Source: Cryptomeria japonica
Taxonomy: Eukaryota; Streptophyta; Pinopsida; Cupressales; Cupressaceae
DNA: 64,000 nucleotides
Assembly (NCBI RefSeq): GCF_030272615.1
Contig: NC_081414.1
Span: 761,923,648 to 761,987,647 of the forward strand
Reading direction: 5' to 3'
The position numbers and the translations under genes are program-made. Below are positions 12,767 to 25,261 of this stretch, piece after piece; position 1 is the first letter of the stretch; each line of letters opens with the position of its first letter. The notes beneath the pieces were generated by a model that had not been told where the DNA came from, did no database searches, and saw only the letters and a list, made by a program, of their open reading frames with translations.

Positions 12767-13514
12767 AGGGGTTGTTTTCCTCGTAGGATTTTGTGGTTTC
12801 CTTTTTGTTCAGTTTTGGAAAATTCATCGGGAGTAATCTTCCATGAAGGGTTGAGTTGGTTTTTGGGGAAATATTTGTGTATTGTCAGAGCTAGATTTAG
12901 AGGCTTGGCTTGCAAACTTTCTACGAGGAGTGCAATTATAGGTAGGAAACGAAATCCTTATGTGTGAAGTTCTATTTTGTTATGAAAATTTTATGAATGT
13001 TTTCAAAACTTAGATTGTTTGTTATTTAATTGGGTAAACTTAGAGTTATCATTAAAAAAATTGTTTCTTCTGCTCATTTCCGGTGAAAAGTTATGGAAGA
13101 AATGAATTGGGATTTTGAAAAGGGTTTGTGTAATTAGATTTTATTTGTTTAGTTCAAGTTCTTTGTAGAATAAATTAAGTTCTCATGTGTGGGTTGGATT
13201 CCTGGATAGTTAAAATATTTTTTTTGGAAACAATTTGTTATTATTTGATTTGTTGAAAATCCTTCTAGGTGGGAAATAGTTCCAATTTATTTTTCCAGTT
13301 TTGATTTGTGGGTGTTAAACTTGGAAATTCCATCTAGTTTAATTGATTTTTCATTATCTATTTAAATAATAATAATAATTTATCCTTTATAGTATTTGGA
13401 TGAAGTTGAGTTTTGATTAATTTAGTTATGAACAAGAAAATTTAATGTTTTTTAATGTTTTTATTGTTTATAAAAATAATTTATTTTTAATTAATTTTTT
13501 TGAGGCATGGAGAG

Positions 13515-13795
13515 TCATGGCTCTACCCAAGGCCTCGTTGTTAAATACCATGGTGCATGGTAGCCACGGCTATGGTAGCTACAACCCATGGGAAACCCAC
13601 AACTGTAGTAGCCATAACCCATGGGAAACCCACGACTGTGGTGCCACAAAACGTGGGCCACCATGACTATGGTGAATACCACAGTGTGTGGTACCCATGG
13701 CTATGGTTGCCATAGCCCATGGGAAACCCATGGTTGTGGTACCACAAATCGTGGGCCACCATGGTTGTGGTGATTACCATAGTGCATGATAAAAT
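13515..13795. repeat. CCATGG-rich imperfect tandem repeat
   Basis: Two to three degenerate copies of a unit of roughly 100-130 bp. CCCATGGGAAACCCA recurs at about 13587, 13617 and 13707; GTGGGCCACCATG recurs at about 13652 and 13752. Many CCATGG, CCATAG and CTATGG words make it strongly self-complementary. It lies inside LTR G, directly before the microsatellite. Confidence 0.7.
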
Positions 13796-13818
13796 ATATA
13801 CGGAGATTTTTTGTTATT

Positions 13819-13833
13819 ACATACATACATACA

Positions 13834-13869
<36 letters not shown>

Positions 13870-13971
13870 TGTATGTATGTATGTATGTATGTATGTTTGT
13901 ATGTATGTATGTATGTATGTATGTATGTATGTATGTATGTATGTATGTATGTATGTATGTATGTATGTATG
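13819..13971. repeat. (ACAT)n-(AT)n-(ATGT)n microsatellite
   Basis: About four ACAT units, a short AT run, then some 32 ATGT units with one TTGT interruption near 13895. The ACAT and ATGT arms are complementary, so the left end can fold. Open frames here (Tyr-Val-Cys-Met repeats) are translation artefacts. Confidence 0.95.
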
Positions 13972-14733
13972 GAATAAATTAAATTATTTTAGTTTGAAGA
14001 GATTTAGTTATAAGAAATTTGGTTTGGGAGAAATTAAATTAGGTTACATTTAATTTAGTCTCAATGAAATTTATATATATGTTAATTTGGTGATAATAAA
14101 ATGAAATTTTATTATATAATTTGTTTTGGAATAAATGGAATTTTACACTATTTCATTTTTGTTTTAAAATTAAATTAAATTATTGTTATTTCTTTGAATC
14201 TTTCTTGTGTCAAAAATAATACTAACAGAGTAATTTATATCTTATTCTTTTATCTAGAAGATTACCTTTTTCACTACATTTATACTTTTATATATGTCTA
14301 ATTGTATATACTTTACTATTATTATTTTGTAATCAATATATTTATGTGGATGGCAAGGATTAATTATTCTAATCCATTGGTAATCTTTTGTATATCTTTC
14401 ACATTGTTAATTTAGTCAACATTGGTTGTCTTGGGGTTAGATTGGGATAGTGAACTTAAATGGAAATGTGCGAGTTTATATGTTCCTAAATTTTTAATTG
14501 AATAATGATTGTAGTATTGTTGACATTAATGTATTCTCATTTTGTGGGAATACTTTAGTTATAGATGCTCGATTATATGTCAGTGCTAGCCATATTACAC
14601 TGTTGGTTTTACAAATGTGAGTTGTTTTGTATTCGTGAAGTTAATGGGCCAAAGATACTTTATGTCTTGATGTTAATGTTTGACTTGTGTATTGTTTTGA
14701 TATTTAATTAAACCCAACCCATGATCTTTAATG

Positions 14734-16357
14734 TGTTATTTAGAGGATCTGGTTAATATTGAGAGGGGGGTGAATCAGTATTAACAACAAATTGAAATCT
14801 TAAACCAAATTGATCAATAATTCACCAAAACAGATCATAACTAGTACTAGTAGCCACTGAAATCAATCTACTTAATCAGATTTACCAAACTGCTCATTTA
14901 AGTGTTCCATATCATGCATGAAATAGAAAGATATCAACTTAACACAAACACAAATCAATCACCATATGAACACCAGGATTTTCACGTGGAAACCCAAATG
15001 GGAAAAAAAATGGTGGGAATTGGTACCCACAAGATAATGCACTCTTTCAGAATGTGCCTTGTTAGGAGCCTAGCCCGGTTAGGAGCTTATAATGATGCAT
15101 GGTTAAGAGAAAACCCTCTTAGGAGTCACCCGGTCAAGGGATTTACAATATGAGCTCTATTTGGAGCTTTCCCTATTAGAAGAAACCTTGCAGGAGGATT
15201 TAAACTCAAGTTTTTGAGCTACCCAGTTAAGGGATTTACATGAACAAGGCCTGTTAGGACCTACCTGATGAAGCAATTTTGAACCTATTGTAACTGTTAG
15301 GGAACAACAAATGAACAATCTAGAAATGGCAATTCCTTTTTGTTTGTTCAAATCCACTTCAGCTCCAATTTGCTTCACTCTTGTAGATACACACCTCTGG
15401 TTTGGCTACTCACTCTTTTCTCAGATTACCAACACAATAAACTTTATCAAATTCACCTAAATACACTTTACATCTTTGTTGGTTACAAAACCCTAGATAA
15501 ATTAACATTCAAATGAATTTACATAATAGATCATTACAGGTCATTACAAATCATCATACAAATTACTACAACAAATATCAAGACAATTTCAGCCATTGAA
15601 TAATCATAACATGATACCACACATCAAACATGATAAGCAGTCAAACCCTTAAAGTAGTCTTCTATGCTCTTTGTTGTTTCCCAATAAATTCCATCCTTAA
15701 TCACATGAAAAACATATTTTAATTTCTCACATGGGTTGTGACACATCACCATCAAGTTATGAACGTAATCAAATTCACCTCCAAACCATAAAGCATCATG
15801 GATCAAGAGATCTTGTTATTGGCTCTAAAACCTTCCTAAAACCCTACTGAAAATACAACATTAAATCACAAACATGACTTCCGGTTATCAAAACATGATG
15901 CAGTTTTGGTCATAGACTCATTAGAATGATATAAATACATATTTCAAACCATGTTTCAAATCACAACACCTAATTTCTCATCAATCTTCAGAACCAATTT
16001 CTTAAGTATAACATTGTTTCATGTTTACCGGTTAAAGTCCTATTTGCTAGGTTTTCTGTGAACAACATGGTTCATCTCACCAAATTAATCCATTACTAGT
16101 TAGGTTACACCAGTAAACCTAGATGAAAAAGTATTCAAGAGTAAACAATTACCATAGTTTCCATCAATGACAACACAAATAAGTGATCATCAAGTCACCA
16201 ACCAATATTTCAATCTATACTGGTCATACATCACCATTCCAACAATCTCCTTATCATATCAACTATATCATCACCAACAGTCCTTCAATATTTCATCACC
16301 AAAAGTCCTTATACTGATATGTCAACATCATCATTAGTTATGCCAATAATGCCAACA
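14734..16357 (-). repeat. LTR D, left copy (3' LTR)
   Basis: Starts TGTTATTTAGAGGATCTGG and ends ATGCCAACA. It holds the GGGGGGTGAATCAG box (about 14763-14781), the conserved core box on the minus strand (about 14968-15017) and a run of GTTAGGAG-type motifs (about 15055-15300). It is 1624 bp, about 590 bp longer than the right copy because 15249-15836 has no counterpart there. Confidence 0.85.
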
Positions 16358-16386
16358 TTCTCCCTCTTTGACATTGATGGAAACAC
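16358..16386 (-). other. PPT and end of D interior, with left target duplication of F
   Basis: TCTCCCTCTTT at 16359-16369 is the complement of a polypurine tract, directly inside the left LTR of D as expected for plus-strand priming. The last bases, AACAC (16382-16386), form the left copy of the F target duplication; the right copy AATAC is at 24961-24965. Confidence 0.7.
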
Positions 16387-16665
16387 TATTGAACACAAGA
16401 TGTCACTCAAAGGGGAGGGGGTGAATTAGTGGTTTCCAAACTTAACCCTTTTAATTCCTAAAATGTATGTACCAGTTAGTAGATCTAACACAAGGTGGAT
16501 ATACCGATGAGATAGGAAGATGATACAAATGCAACCACAGACAATAGGAACATCACATAACACTAGATGCACGAGGAAAACCCCACATGGGAAAAACCTT
16601 GGTGAAAAATGTTGCTTGAGCCTACTGCTCCAATCTGGCCTCACAATAAAACAATGGTTACAACA

Positions 16666-16775
16666 TTTAGGGCACCAACCCAAGGAGTACTACCCCTGCT
16701 GATTTAGGGCACCAACCCAAGGAGCACCAACCCCTGATTTTAGGGCACTAACTCAAGGAGCACCAACCCCTACAC
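16666..16775 (-). repeat. three ~37-bp tandem units in left LTR F
   Basis: Units of the form TTTAGGGCACCAACCCAAGG followed by AGCACCAACCCCTGA. The right LTR has about four units at 22588-22733, and element E has one to two diverged units in its LTRs (53655-53735, 59490-59550). They lie in the presumed transcribed part of the LTR. Confidence 0.8.
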
Positions 16776-17341
16776 CGAGCTCCAACTCGGTGAAAAAAAA
16801 GTCACATATCAATACAAAAGTAATCTCCTCATTACAAATAAGTTCAGTAACCTCTACAATGTCTCTTCTAGTTTTACTCTTCTCAACCAGTCTTCCTCTG
16901 CTCTATTGACTTTCGGTTCTCTTCTTACTTAGATCCTCCTCTCATTCACTCTCTTCTGCAACCTTATCGGTTCAGCCTCTACCTCTTCTCTTTCGATACT
17001 CTGCTCTCTGATCACTACTAGTTCTCAACTTGCCAGTTAACCTTGCTCTGATCTTCTCTATCTTTTTGGATCTCCTCAACCACTCACAATGTAATGCTCC
17101 CCTCTATGCTACCTTCTTACTGGTTGGAGCACTACTAGATCATCCCACTGTCAAGCTCAATGACAGTCTACCGGTTGCCTTAACCTTTCAGGTTGAACTC
17201 TTCTTTCTGATTCACTCTCAAGAACTCAGTCACCTTGATCTTCAATGAACTCTCTGACTGGTTGGATCTCTCCTGCACTATCACTCTCTATTCTTCAATA
17301 TCTGTCTTGTAGCATCAATCAATCTTGGTCTTTAGTTGTCA

Positions 17342-17349
17342 TATTTATA
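17342..17349 (-). promoter_or_regulatory. candidate TATA box of LTR F
   Basis: TATAAATA on the minus strand, preserved at 23305-23298 in the other LTR despite divergence around it. Its place between the upstream U3-like part and the tandem units fits an LTR promoter. Use as a start signal is inferred. Confidence 0.5.
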
Positions 17350-19012
17350 TGTGTTTTTTCCCACCATGACCGACATTCAAACCTCTAGTATGCTAGGGTT
17401 CCTTCATCAACCATGAGGCACATTAGATTGAATCAGATCTTTTATCAGAAATAGACCACCTACAACCAATCACCTATCACCACCAATCATGCTTCTTCCA
17501 AAATAAGTTTTCTATAAATAGAAAACACGACCTCTTTGTCAGTCTTCACTTGTCAATCACCATGTAGTGATCACATAGTTAGATTCTCCTACCCTGATCA
17601 TCACCTAGATACTCTACATCGATCATGATGCCAACAAATCATATCTGTATCTTCTGATCTGTTTCAAGCCGCATCCTTCTACTCTCGACTTGTGATATCT
17701 ACTATCAACATTAATGTCAACTAGTCACCACCTACCTCACCGACAATGCACGATCCATTTATTGGACACTTGGACACCATGTGGTGTCTTTATTGGCATG
17801 CACCTCAGCTCAGTCACCATGTCGGTTTAGACTCTATCACTGACTACAACATACATCTGTTGTTCATCTACCAGTTCACTAACCCTGTCAGTTTTACCCT
17901 AACTAGATAAACTTCATTTCTACACTTTGTTGTTCTATTGGTGTAACACTTCTGTCAGTCACCAAACATACCAATATACAACATGCTCATCTTCATCAGA
18001 AAAGAGCTCTTCACTTGTCATATTGTCACCTTTATTGGTGGACATACTTATCAGTACCCACCTTAATGACACCATGTCATCAATGTTTAGTTGTCTCCAT
18101 CTGTCTGCATCTGCATACCGGTTGCACTCTCTGTCTGTAGCTGCTCAAACTTGCCTTATTCATCATTAGACCATTTCTCCTATCAACTAGTTTGTCAAAG
18201 TGAAAAACTTATCCTTCCTTCTCTATACCAGCGACTCAACTTGCCAACTCTAGCTGATCTGATGCACATCTCTGATTTCATGGACTTGAGGCATCTTTAT
18301 GTTTCATCGATTCATTTGGTGTGAGCCTTCAATCTCCTACCTTCAACTTCTTGACAAACCTATCCCAGAGAGTTATAATGCATTCCATGCATATTGGGGG
18401 ATAATCTCGGCTTATAGGTGGGAGTGGATCCTTTTCATTCATTTTTCTTTCGGAATTGCATAGATATGACCTCCTTGTGTGAGGAGATACATCTCCTACA
18501 CATAACCTGATAGACTTCCATATGTCTTTCTTTCTATCTAAGGCAACACACTTTCAGTCAATCTTCTCTTCATCTTGTGATAGTATCTCTATCTGGTGAA
18601 AGTCTTGCAATAAGACATCCAACTGCATACTGGTGTCTACACTTCTTCATTAGTTCAACCTTTGGTAGCATACTAGGCACATGCTTACCGCTTGGAAACA
18701 ACTCAATGCCAACACATTACTTACTGGTCATTTATCAACTCATCATCCACCAGTTTACCAGGTACTGGTTCCTTCTTTGTAACATAGACTTGTATACTCA
18801 AGGGTTGACCTTACTAACCACACAATTCGTTGACATCCTCTTCTTACCATTTACAAGCTATACTAGTTGACATCAATGACACCATTATTGGTATATACCA
18901 ATGAAAATAATACATATCAATCTCCTATACTAGTTGCCATTCTATACCAACAATCTCTCATACTAGTTGCCATGCTATACAGGTTGACATCAATGACAAC
19001 ACAATGCCAACA

Positions 19013-20577
19013 ATCTCCCCCTTTAGCATTGATGTCAACACATGTAGTATCTGACATACTATAGATTCTCTCCCCCTTTGACAACAATGACAAAGGGCAC
19101 TAACAAAGTTTCTCTCCCTTTTCTCTAGCAGTTGCTTCTGACTCTTTTGACCATTTACTTTGCATTCACTCAATTAGCATCACTTGAGATGGAGTGCTCA
19201 GACACAAACTGACACCATTTTTTTAGCTACCAAAATAGATATACAAACTGGATACCAATTGTATATACAAGTCTGATACCAATTGTAGAAAAAGTGTGTC
19301 AGTGAATTCCACTTACCTGTTGGTCAAATTGCATCATCTCCCCTTTGATATGCATAATATTATTCTGATCCTGATTTCTTGATCCCAAGTGTTGAGGCTA
19401 ACACTGATATCAATTTAATATCACTTTAGTATTATCCGTTACCAAATTTATGTTCTCCCCCTATGTAGGTAACTCTCTCGGTGGTCTGATTGTGATTTCA
19501 ATAAGTACAAATTGAATAGACATTGAAATACCTCACAAACATGGAACAATGAGCACATACTGAGGTCTCAATCATACTGGTATAGCCATAGACACTATCT
19601 CTCCCCCCGTGTCCAGCATGTCTGATACCAATCAAAAAATATGGTTGTTAACTCCCCCTGAGCCATAGATCTCAAGTCATATTTTCTTGTCAATTCCTAA
19701 ACCGGTTCTCTAATCTTTACCTTATATCAGTTGAGCTATACATATGTGATCAATTGATAATCTTCCAGATTCATGACATCCATCACAACTTATGACATGA
19801 TCTTATATGGACACAATGCCATACCACATCACTATCATGCCAAAATATCAAACCAGTTATCCCATAACAATGCAAGCATATATGATCTACTACCAGGCCA
19901 ACATATGTCATTTAGGTCTTTTCCAATATTACCTGAGATATAAATTCCTTAAACCATGCTACCGAAGTTATTACAATGATCCCGAAACTCATTACATAAC
20001 CTATAATATCGGTCAATATCCATACTGATTTCATACTACACATATTGTTTTCCTATACCAAACTAACATCTCCACTGGAGCACCTTCCTCTAACCTTTGT
20101 CTTCTTGTGTCAAGTTCCTCTAATTCCCATGACAATTTAAACCATCTACTAAAATAACCGACAATAATCAATCTCTCATCTATAGATGTGTAGCCAAGGC
20201 AGCAACTACACACATTGTCATCTCATCTCCTTCCTAGCACTGACAACAACTTGTCCTTCCACTTGTCCATTTCAACTAAGGGGGTGAGTGATGTGATCAA
20301 TGTGATACTCCCCCTGAGTCCTTCATCTCCTTTAAGACTTATGAGATATCACATGTGCATTGACTACATAGTGTCAGTCCATGGTCATGTACTCTTCCTT
20401 CTTCCTCCATACTTTCTTCATCCCCCTTTTCTTCTTATTTTCAGTCTTGGGAGAAGGTCATACCTTATTCTGCTAATGGGTTCTTTCTCTACTAAATTCT
20501 ACACCATGACTGGAAGTATTGTTGTAGAAACATATTGTGTTCATACCAAGTAGTTGTATTGATGACCTTCTATCAAG
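19013..20577 (-). other. F interior downstream of gag, no pol
   Basis: Begins at the PPT complement and runs back to the gag end. Scattered open frames (19807-20028, 20215-20553 and others) show no protease, integrase, RT or RNase H motif. Element E has a matching stretch of similar length, also without pol. Confidence 0.55.
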
Positions 20578-22233
20578 TTAGTTAGACCATCTTCTTCTAG
20601 TCATGCTATTGTAACTAGCTACCAGTACTGGTGGACCTCTTGATCCTGCATGGGCATTTCTCCTCTGGTTCCATTCAATTCTTTGATTCTCATATGCTCT
20701 ATACCCACTTTTGAATTGATCATAATTGTTATACTGGCTGCCATCTGATTGCAAGTTCTTCTTTCTATAGTAAAGACTTCTATGGCCAAAGCAATTATAT
20801 TGTTTTGTATTCATCTACCCTATGGCCATAATCTTTTCATGCAAAGTAGTAACCAAAGAAAGGGGGCTCATAACTTACAAATTTATTCTACCAAGCATGA
20901 GGAGATCTTACCGGCTTGGCTTCTCCATATTTGCTTCTCTGGGTGTGGATCTTGGATTTCCCACTCTCTACAACTCTTCCATCTGATCCCTTCTTCTCCC
21001 ACACTTGATTTATCTTGTGGGAAACAACATTTCTTTGTCTTCTACCGGTAGGAGGTCTTCTAGGATTTATTCTTCTCAAGCTCTTGATTTTGGTGAAGCA
21101 GCCTTCTCTCATCTTTCCTTTTCCTTTTGGATCAACATAGTTTCTCCTTGTGGCACCAGACTTCATCCTCATATCTTCACCGGTTGTGGTTAGATCAACC
21201 TTCTTCTTGAAAGTATTTCTGACAATGAAGCTTTGTCCTTTGTTATCTCCATTTGAGGAGATAAACTGAATATCCTTGTGGGAGACATCCTTGTTGGTGG
21301 AGCATTCATCGACATCACAACTTAATCCATTAGTATCCTTGTAATGCTTTTTCTTCTTCAACATCTTGTCCAAGGCATCACTCCTGCCATCAAACTAGAT
21401 CCTTACCTTGAGCTCATCTTCACATTTCTCAAGGTCATTGCAAATATTCTCTATTTCTCCTTTTATCTATCGATACTCTTTATCCTTTACCTCTAGCTTT
21501 GATGCTAGATCTTTACACCTACACTCCTTGATGTCTTCTAGCTGAGTCTTTAACTCTGAGATACTTCCTCGGATTCTTCAAGACATTTGAACAATTGGTT
21601 TTGTTCCACAATAGAAGCATTCTTAAACATCTTATATTCTTTTCTTACTCTTCTAAGTTCATCAAGAGAACTCACCAGTTCTCCTTCAAGATCTACCTCT
21701 ACCTCATCTTCTTCTTCATCTTCATCATAATTTCCAAACACATCTTGCCGATGGGATTGATCTTCATGATCACTTCTAGATGTGTGCCTCTCATTTTCTA
21801 TTTCTTAAACCATGAAGCAATGGGTTTCTTCTTCACCATTGATGCTGCTGCTAACTAATCTATCTTCATCTGCAGACACATGTGTTCCATTTCTTTTCTT
21901 TCTCTCAGGACTCGGTTCTATAGTGTTGGGTTCATTTCCATATAGCTTCTTCAAACTATCCCACAAGCTCTTTTCTGATATGCATCTATCCACCTCTAAG
22001 GAAACATCACCATAAAGCCCATTGAGTATAGCATTCATGGCTTCAACATTGCATTCATTTCTTCCTTCTATTTCAAGACTAGTGGGAGGACTGACCGGTC
22101 TAGAGGGACCATTAAAAACTGACATCTAGACATCATACCCTAAAGATGATAGGTAGAATTCCATCCTATAACTCCATAAGGAATAGCTTGAGCCATAAAA
22201 CACCAGATTAAGGGTTGACACAAAATTAACCAT
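20578..22233 (-). pseudogene. gag of element F, broken
   Basis: Gag packages element RNA into particles. The likely start is the ATG at 22233, giving MVNFVSTLNLVFYGSSYSLW with the F-x-G-x-x-Y-x-x-W pattern seen at copia gag N-termini (DUF4219-like). Further pieces: WDSLKKLYGNEP (22125-21805), an acidic, probably coiled stretch DEDEEEDEVEVDLEGEL (21741-21550), a basic region (21373-20888) and a single degenerate zinc-knuckle motif, YNCFGHRSLYYRKK (20814-20578). Frameshifts and stops divide it. The order of parts matches the gag of E almost block for block, so both descend from one gag-only parent. No pol motif follows. Confidence 0.75.
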
Positions 22234-22295
22234 TGTTTTCACACAAAAACTAGGATCTACACAAGCTAGAGAAAGCTTATCAACTAGGAAACTAA

Positions 22296-22307
22296 GCTCT
22301 GATACCA
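22296..22307 (-). other. primer binding site of element F
   Basis: GCTCTGATACCA, the complement of TGGTATCAGAGC, which pairs with the 3' end of initiator tRNA-Met. It lies two bases from LTR start 22310. Confidence 0.85.
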
Positions 22308-22309
22308 AT

Positions 22310-24960
22310 TGTTGAACATAAGATGCCATTGAGAGGGGAGGTGGGCTGAATCAGTGGTTTCCAAACTTAACCCTTTTATTCCTAAAAAGTGTGTACCAGT
22401 TAGAAGATCTAATACAAGGTGGATATACCGGTGAGATAGGAAGATGACACAAATGCAACCACACACAATAGAACATTACAGAACACTGAATATACAAGGA
22501 AAACCCAATTTGGGTAAAACCTCAATGAGAAATGCTGCTTGAGCCTACTACTCCTATCTAGCCTCACAATAAAACAATGGTTACAACATTTAGGGCACCA
22601 ACCCAAGGAGTACCACCCCTATTGATTTAGGGAACCAACCCAAGGAGCACAAACCCTTGATTTTAGGGCACCAACCCAAGGAGCACCAACCCCTAATTTT
22701 AGGGCACCAACCCAAGGAGCAACCCCTACACCGAGCTCCAACTCAGTTAAAACAAACTCATATATCAATACAAAAGTAATCTCTTAGTTACAAATGAGTT
22801 CTATAACCTCTGCAATCTCTCTTCCAGTTTTACTCTTCTCAAACCATCTTCCTCTTCTCTGCTCTATGTCGGTTCTCATCTCACTTAGATCCTCCTATCC
22901 TTCACTCTCTATTGCAACCTTACCGGTTCAGCCTCTACCTCTTCTCTGTCGGTACTCTTCTCTCTGATCACTACCAGTTATGAGCTTACCAGTTAACTCT
23001 TCTCTAATCTTCTCTAGCTTATTGGATCTCCTCAACCACTCACATTGCACTGATCCCCTCTATGCTACCTTCTTACTGGTTGGAAAACTACTGGATCACC
23101 CTACTATAAGGCTCAATGAAAATCTATCAGTTGCCTTAACCTTGTAGGTTGAACTCTTCTTGTCGGTTCACTCTCAAGTACTTAGTCACCTTGATCTTCG
23201 ATGAACTCTCTTACTGGGTGGATCTTTGTTGCACTATCACTCTCTATCTTTCAATATTCGGGTTGCAACATCAATCAATCTTGTTCTTTAGTGGGCATAT
23301 TTATATGTGTGTTTTCCTGCCATGACCAATATTCAAACCTCTGGCACACTAAGGTTCCTTCATCAACCATGAGGAACATTCGATTGGATCATATATCTTA
23401 TCAAAGATAGATGACCTACATCAGATCACCTATCATCGCCAATCTAGCTGCTTCCAAAACATGTTTCCTATATTTAACAAACATGGCCTCTTTGTTAGTC
23501 TGTACTTGTCAATCATCATGAATAGATCATGTGGTTAGCTTTGCCTACCCTGATCAGAACCTAGACACACTGCATCGATCATGATGCTAATAAATCATAT
23601 CTCTATCCTCTGATCTATCTTGAGCCACATCCTTCTGCTTTTGACCTGTGATATCCACTATCGACATTAATAATGACCAATCACCACCTACCTCACTGAC
23701 AATGCATAGTCCATTTCTTTGACACTTGGACACCACATAGCATCTCTATCGATATGCACCTCAACTCAATCACTATGTCAGTTTAGACTATGTCACCGAC
23801 CACAACACACAATCGGTGTTCATCTACCAGTTCACTAACCTTGTCGGTTTTACCCTAACCGGACAACCTTCATGTCTGCACTTTGTTGTTCTATCGATGG
23901 AACACCTTTTCTGGTAACCACACATTCCAATCTATAGCATTCTCATATTCATTAGACAAGAGCTCTTCATTTGTCACATTGTCAATTTAACTGGTGGACA
24001 TACTTACCAATAACCACCTTGATGACACCATTTTATCAATCTTTAGTTGTCTCCATCTGTCAGCATCTACATACTAGTTGCACTCTCTGTCTATAGCTGA
24101 TCAACCTTGCCTTATTCATCATTAGATTGGTCCTCCTATCAACTGGTTTGTCAAAGTTATCCTTCCTTCTGTGTATCGGTGACTCAACTTTCAAACTCTA
24201 GCTGATCTAGTGCATATCTTTGATTTCGTGCACCTGAGGCATCTTTATGTTTCACCAATTCATCTGGTGTGAGTATTCAATCTCCTGCATTTAACTTCTT
24301 AACAAACCTATCCCAGAGATTTATAATACATTCCATGCATGTTGGGGGATAAGCTCTACTTACTAGTGGGAGTGGATCCTTGTCATTCATTATGCTTCTG
24401 GCATTGCATAGATATGACCTCCTTGTGTGAGCAGATACATCTCCTACACATAAACTGATAGACTTCCATATGTCTTTCTTGCCATCTGAAGCAGAACAAT
24501 TTCAGTCAGTCTTCTCTTCATCCTGTGATAGTATCTCTATCTGGTGAGAGTCTTGTAGTAAGACATCCAACTGCATACTAGAGTCTACACTTCTTTATTA
24601 GTTCAACCTTTGCTAGCATAATGGGCACATGCTTACCGATTGGCAACAACTCAATGCCAAAATATTACTTACCAACCATTTTTCAACTCATCATCCACCG
24701 GTTTAGCAGGTATCGGTTCCTTCTCTACAACACAGACTTGTATACTCATGGTTTGACCTTACTAACCACACAACCGATTGAAATCCTCTTCTTACCATTT
24801 ACAAGCTATACTAGTTGACATCAATGACACCATTATTGGTATACACCAATGACAACAATACACATCAATCTCCCATATCGATTGCCATTCTATACCAACA
24901 ATCTCTCATATCAGTTTCCATGCTATACTGGTTGACATCAATGAGAACATAATGCCAACA
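22310..24960 (-). repeat. LTR F, right copy (5' LTR)
   Basis: Starts TGTTGAACATAAG and ends AATGCCAACA. It is about 25 bp longer than its partner, largely from an extra 37-bp tandem unit (22588-22733). The TATA candidate is at 23305-23298. Confidence 0.85.
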
Positions 24961-24965
24961 AATAC

Positions 24966-25261
24966 TAAAAGAAAATTCATCATTTTCTACTTTCTCTTCT
25001 CCTCCTTTGTATGATATTTTGCCCATTATATTACTTCTCCCATATCGGCTACATTTTTTCTCTCGGTCATATTACTTCTCCCCCTTTGATAGCAATGGAA
25101 AATGTGCAAATTCATCTTATAACATCTTCACTGTTGTTGTTTTTATCTCCATCATCTTTGCTAACCTCAACTTAGTAGCTCCCCTTGAGGAGTAGCCCAC
25201 ATCTCATCAATCCATAGTGAAAAATATTCAATAAGTACTGGATTGATGCATCACCTGCATC
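24966..25261 (-). other. 3' untranslated part of element D
   Basis: Follows the RNase H frame of D, up to the F insertion. It contains CTCCCCCTTTGATAGCAATGG (25079-25099), a purine-rich tract on the coding strand like the PPT-type repeats found before the 3' LTR of C. Confidence 0.55.

Larger units (their letters stand above)
12004..14733 (+). repeat. LTR G, left portion
   Basis: From the TGTAATGCCC terminus to the insertion point of D. It contains a hairpin cluster, a CCATGG-rich tandem repeat and a long ATGT microsatellite. The rest is AT-rich and noncoding; open frames at 12640-12967 are not supported. Confidence 0.7.
16387..19012 (-). repeat. LTR F, left copy (3' LTR)
   Basis: Ends AATGCCAACA. 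It contains the GGGGGTGAATTAG box (about 16416-16430), the core box (about 16551-16608), three 37-bp tandem units (16666-16775) and a minus-strand TATAAATA (17349-17342). Short open frames inside (17030-18870) are not genes. Confidence 0.85.
16387..24960 (-). mobile_element. element F: gag-only (non-autonomous) copia-type retrotransposon in D
   Basis: LTRs 16387-19012 (2626 bp) and 22310-24960 (2651 bp) flank a 3297-bp interior. The tRNA-Met primer site complement is at 22296-22307 and a PPT complement at 19013-19030. The target duplication is AACAC/AATAC. The interior encodes a gag with a CCHC-like motif and no protease, integrase, RT or RNase H. It is closely related to element E, which shares the same gag and the same architecture. 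The left LTR begins TATTGAAC where the right begins TGTTGAAC, a decayed terminal TG. It inserted 29 bp inside the LTR of D. Confidence 0.85.

Noticed and set aside
13719-14053. Three overlapping open frames with Tyr-Val-Cys-Met repeats
   Set aside because: They are the ATGT microsatellite read in three frames; no stop can occur in such a repeat.
16666-16775. Regular repeats that might suggest a CRISPR-like array
   Set aside because: Units are directly adjacent without unique spacers, lie in an LTR, and the DNA is plant.
17030-18870. Several open frames of 60-97 codons in LTR F
   Set aside because: They lie inside LTR sequence, are not kept in frame in the other LTR copy (22310-24960) and show no motif.
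22296-22307. tRNA-Met gene fragment
   Set aside because: It matches only the 3' acceptor complement and sits two bases from an LTR: a primer site.
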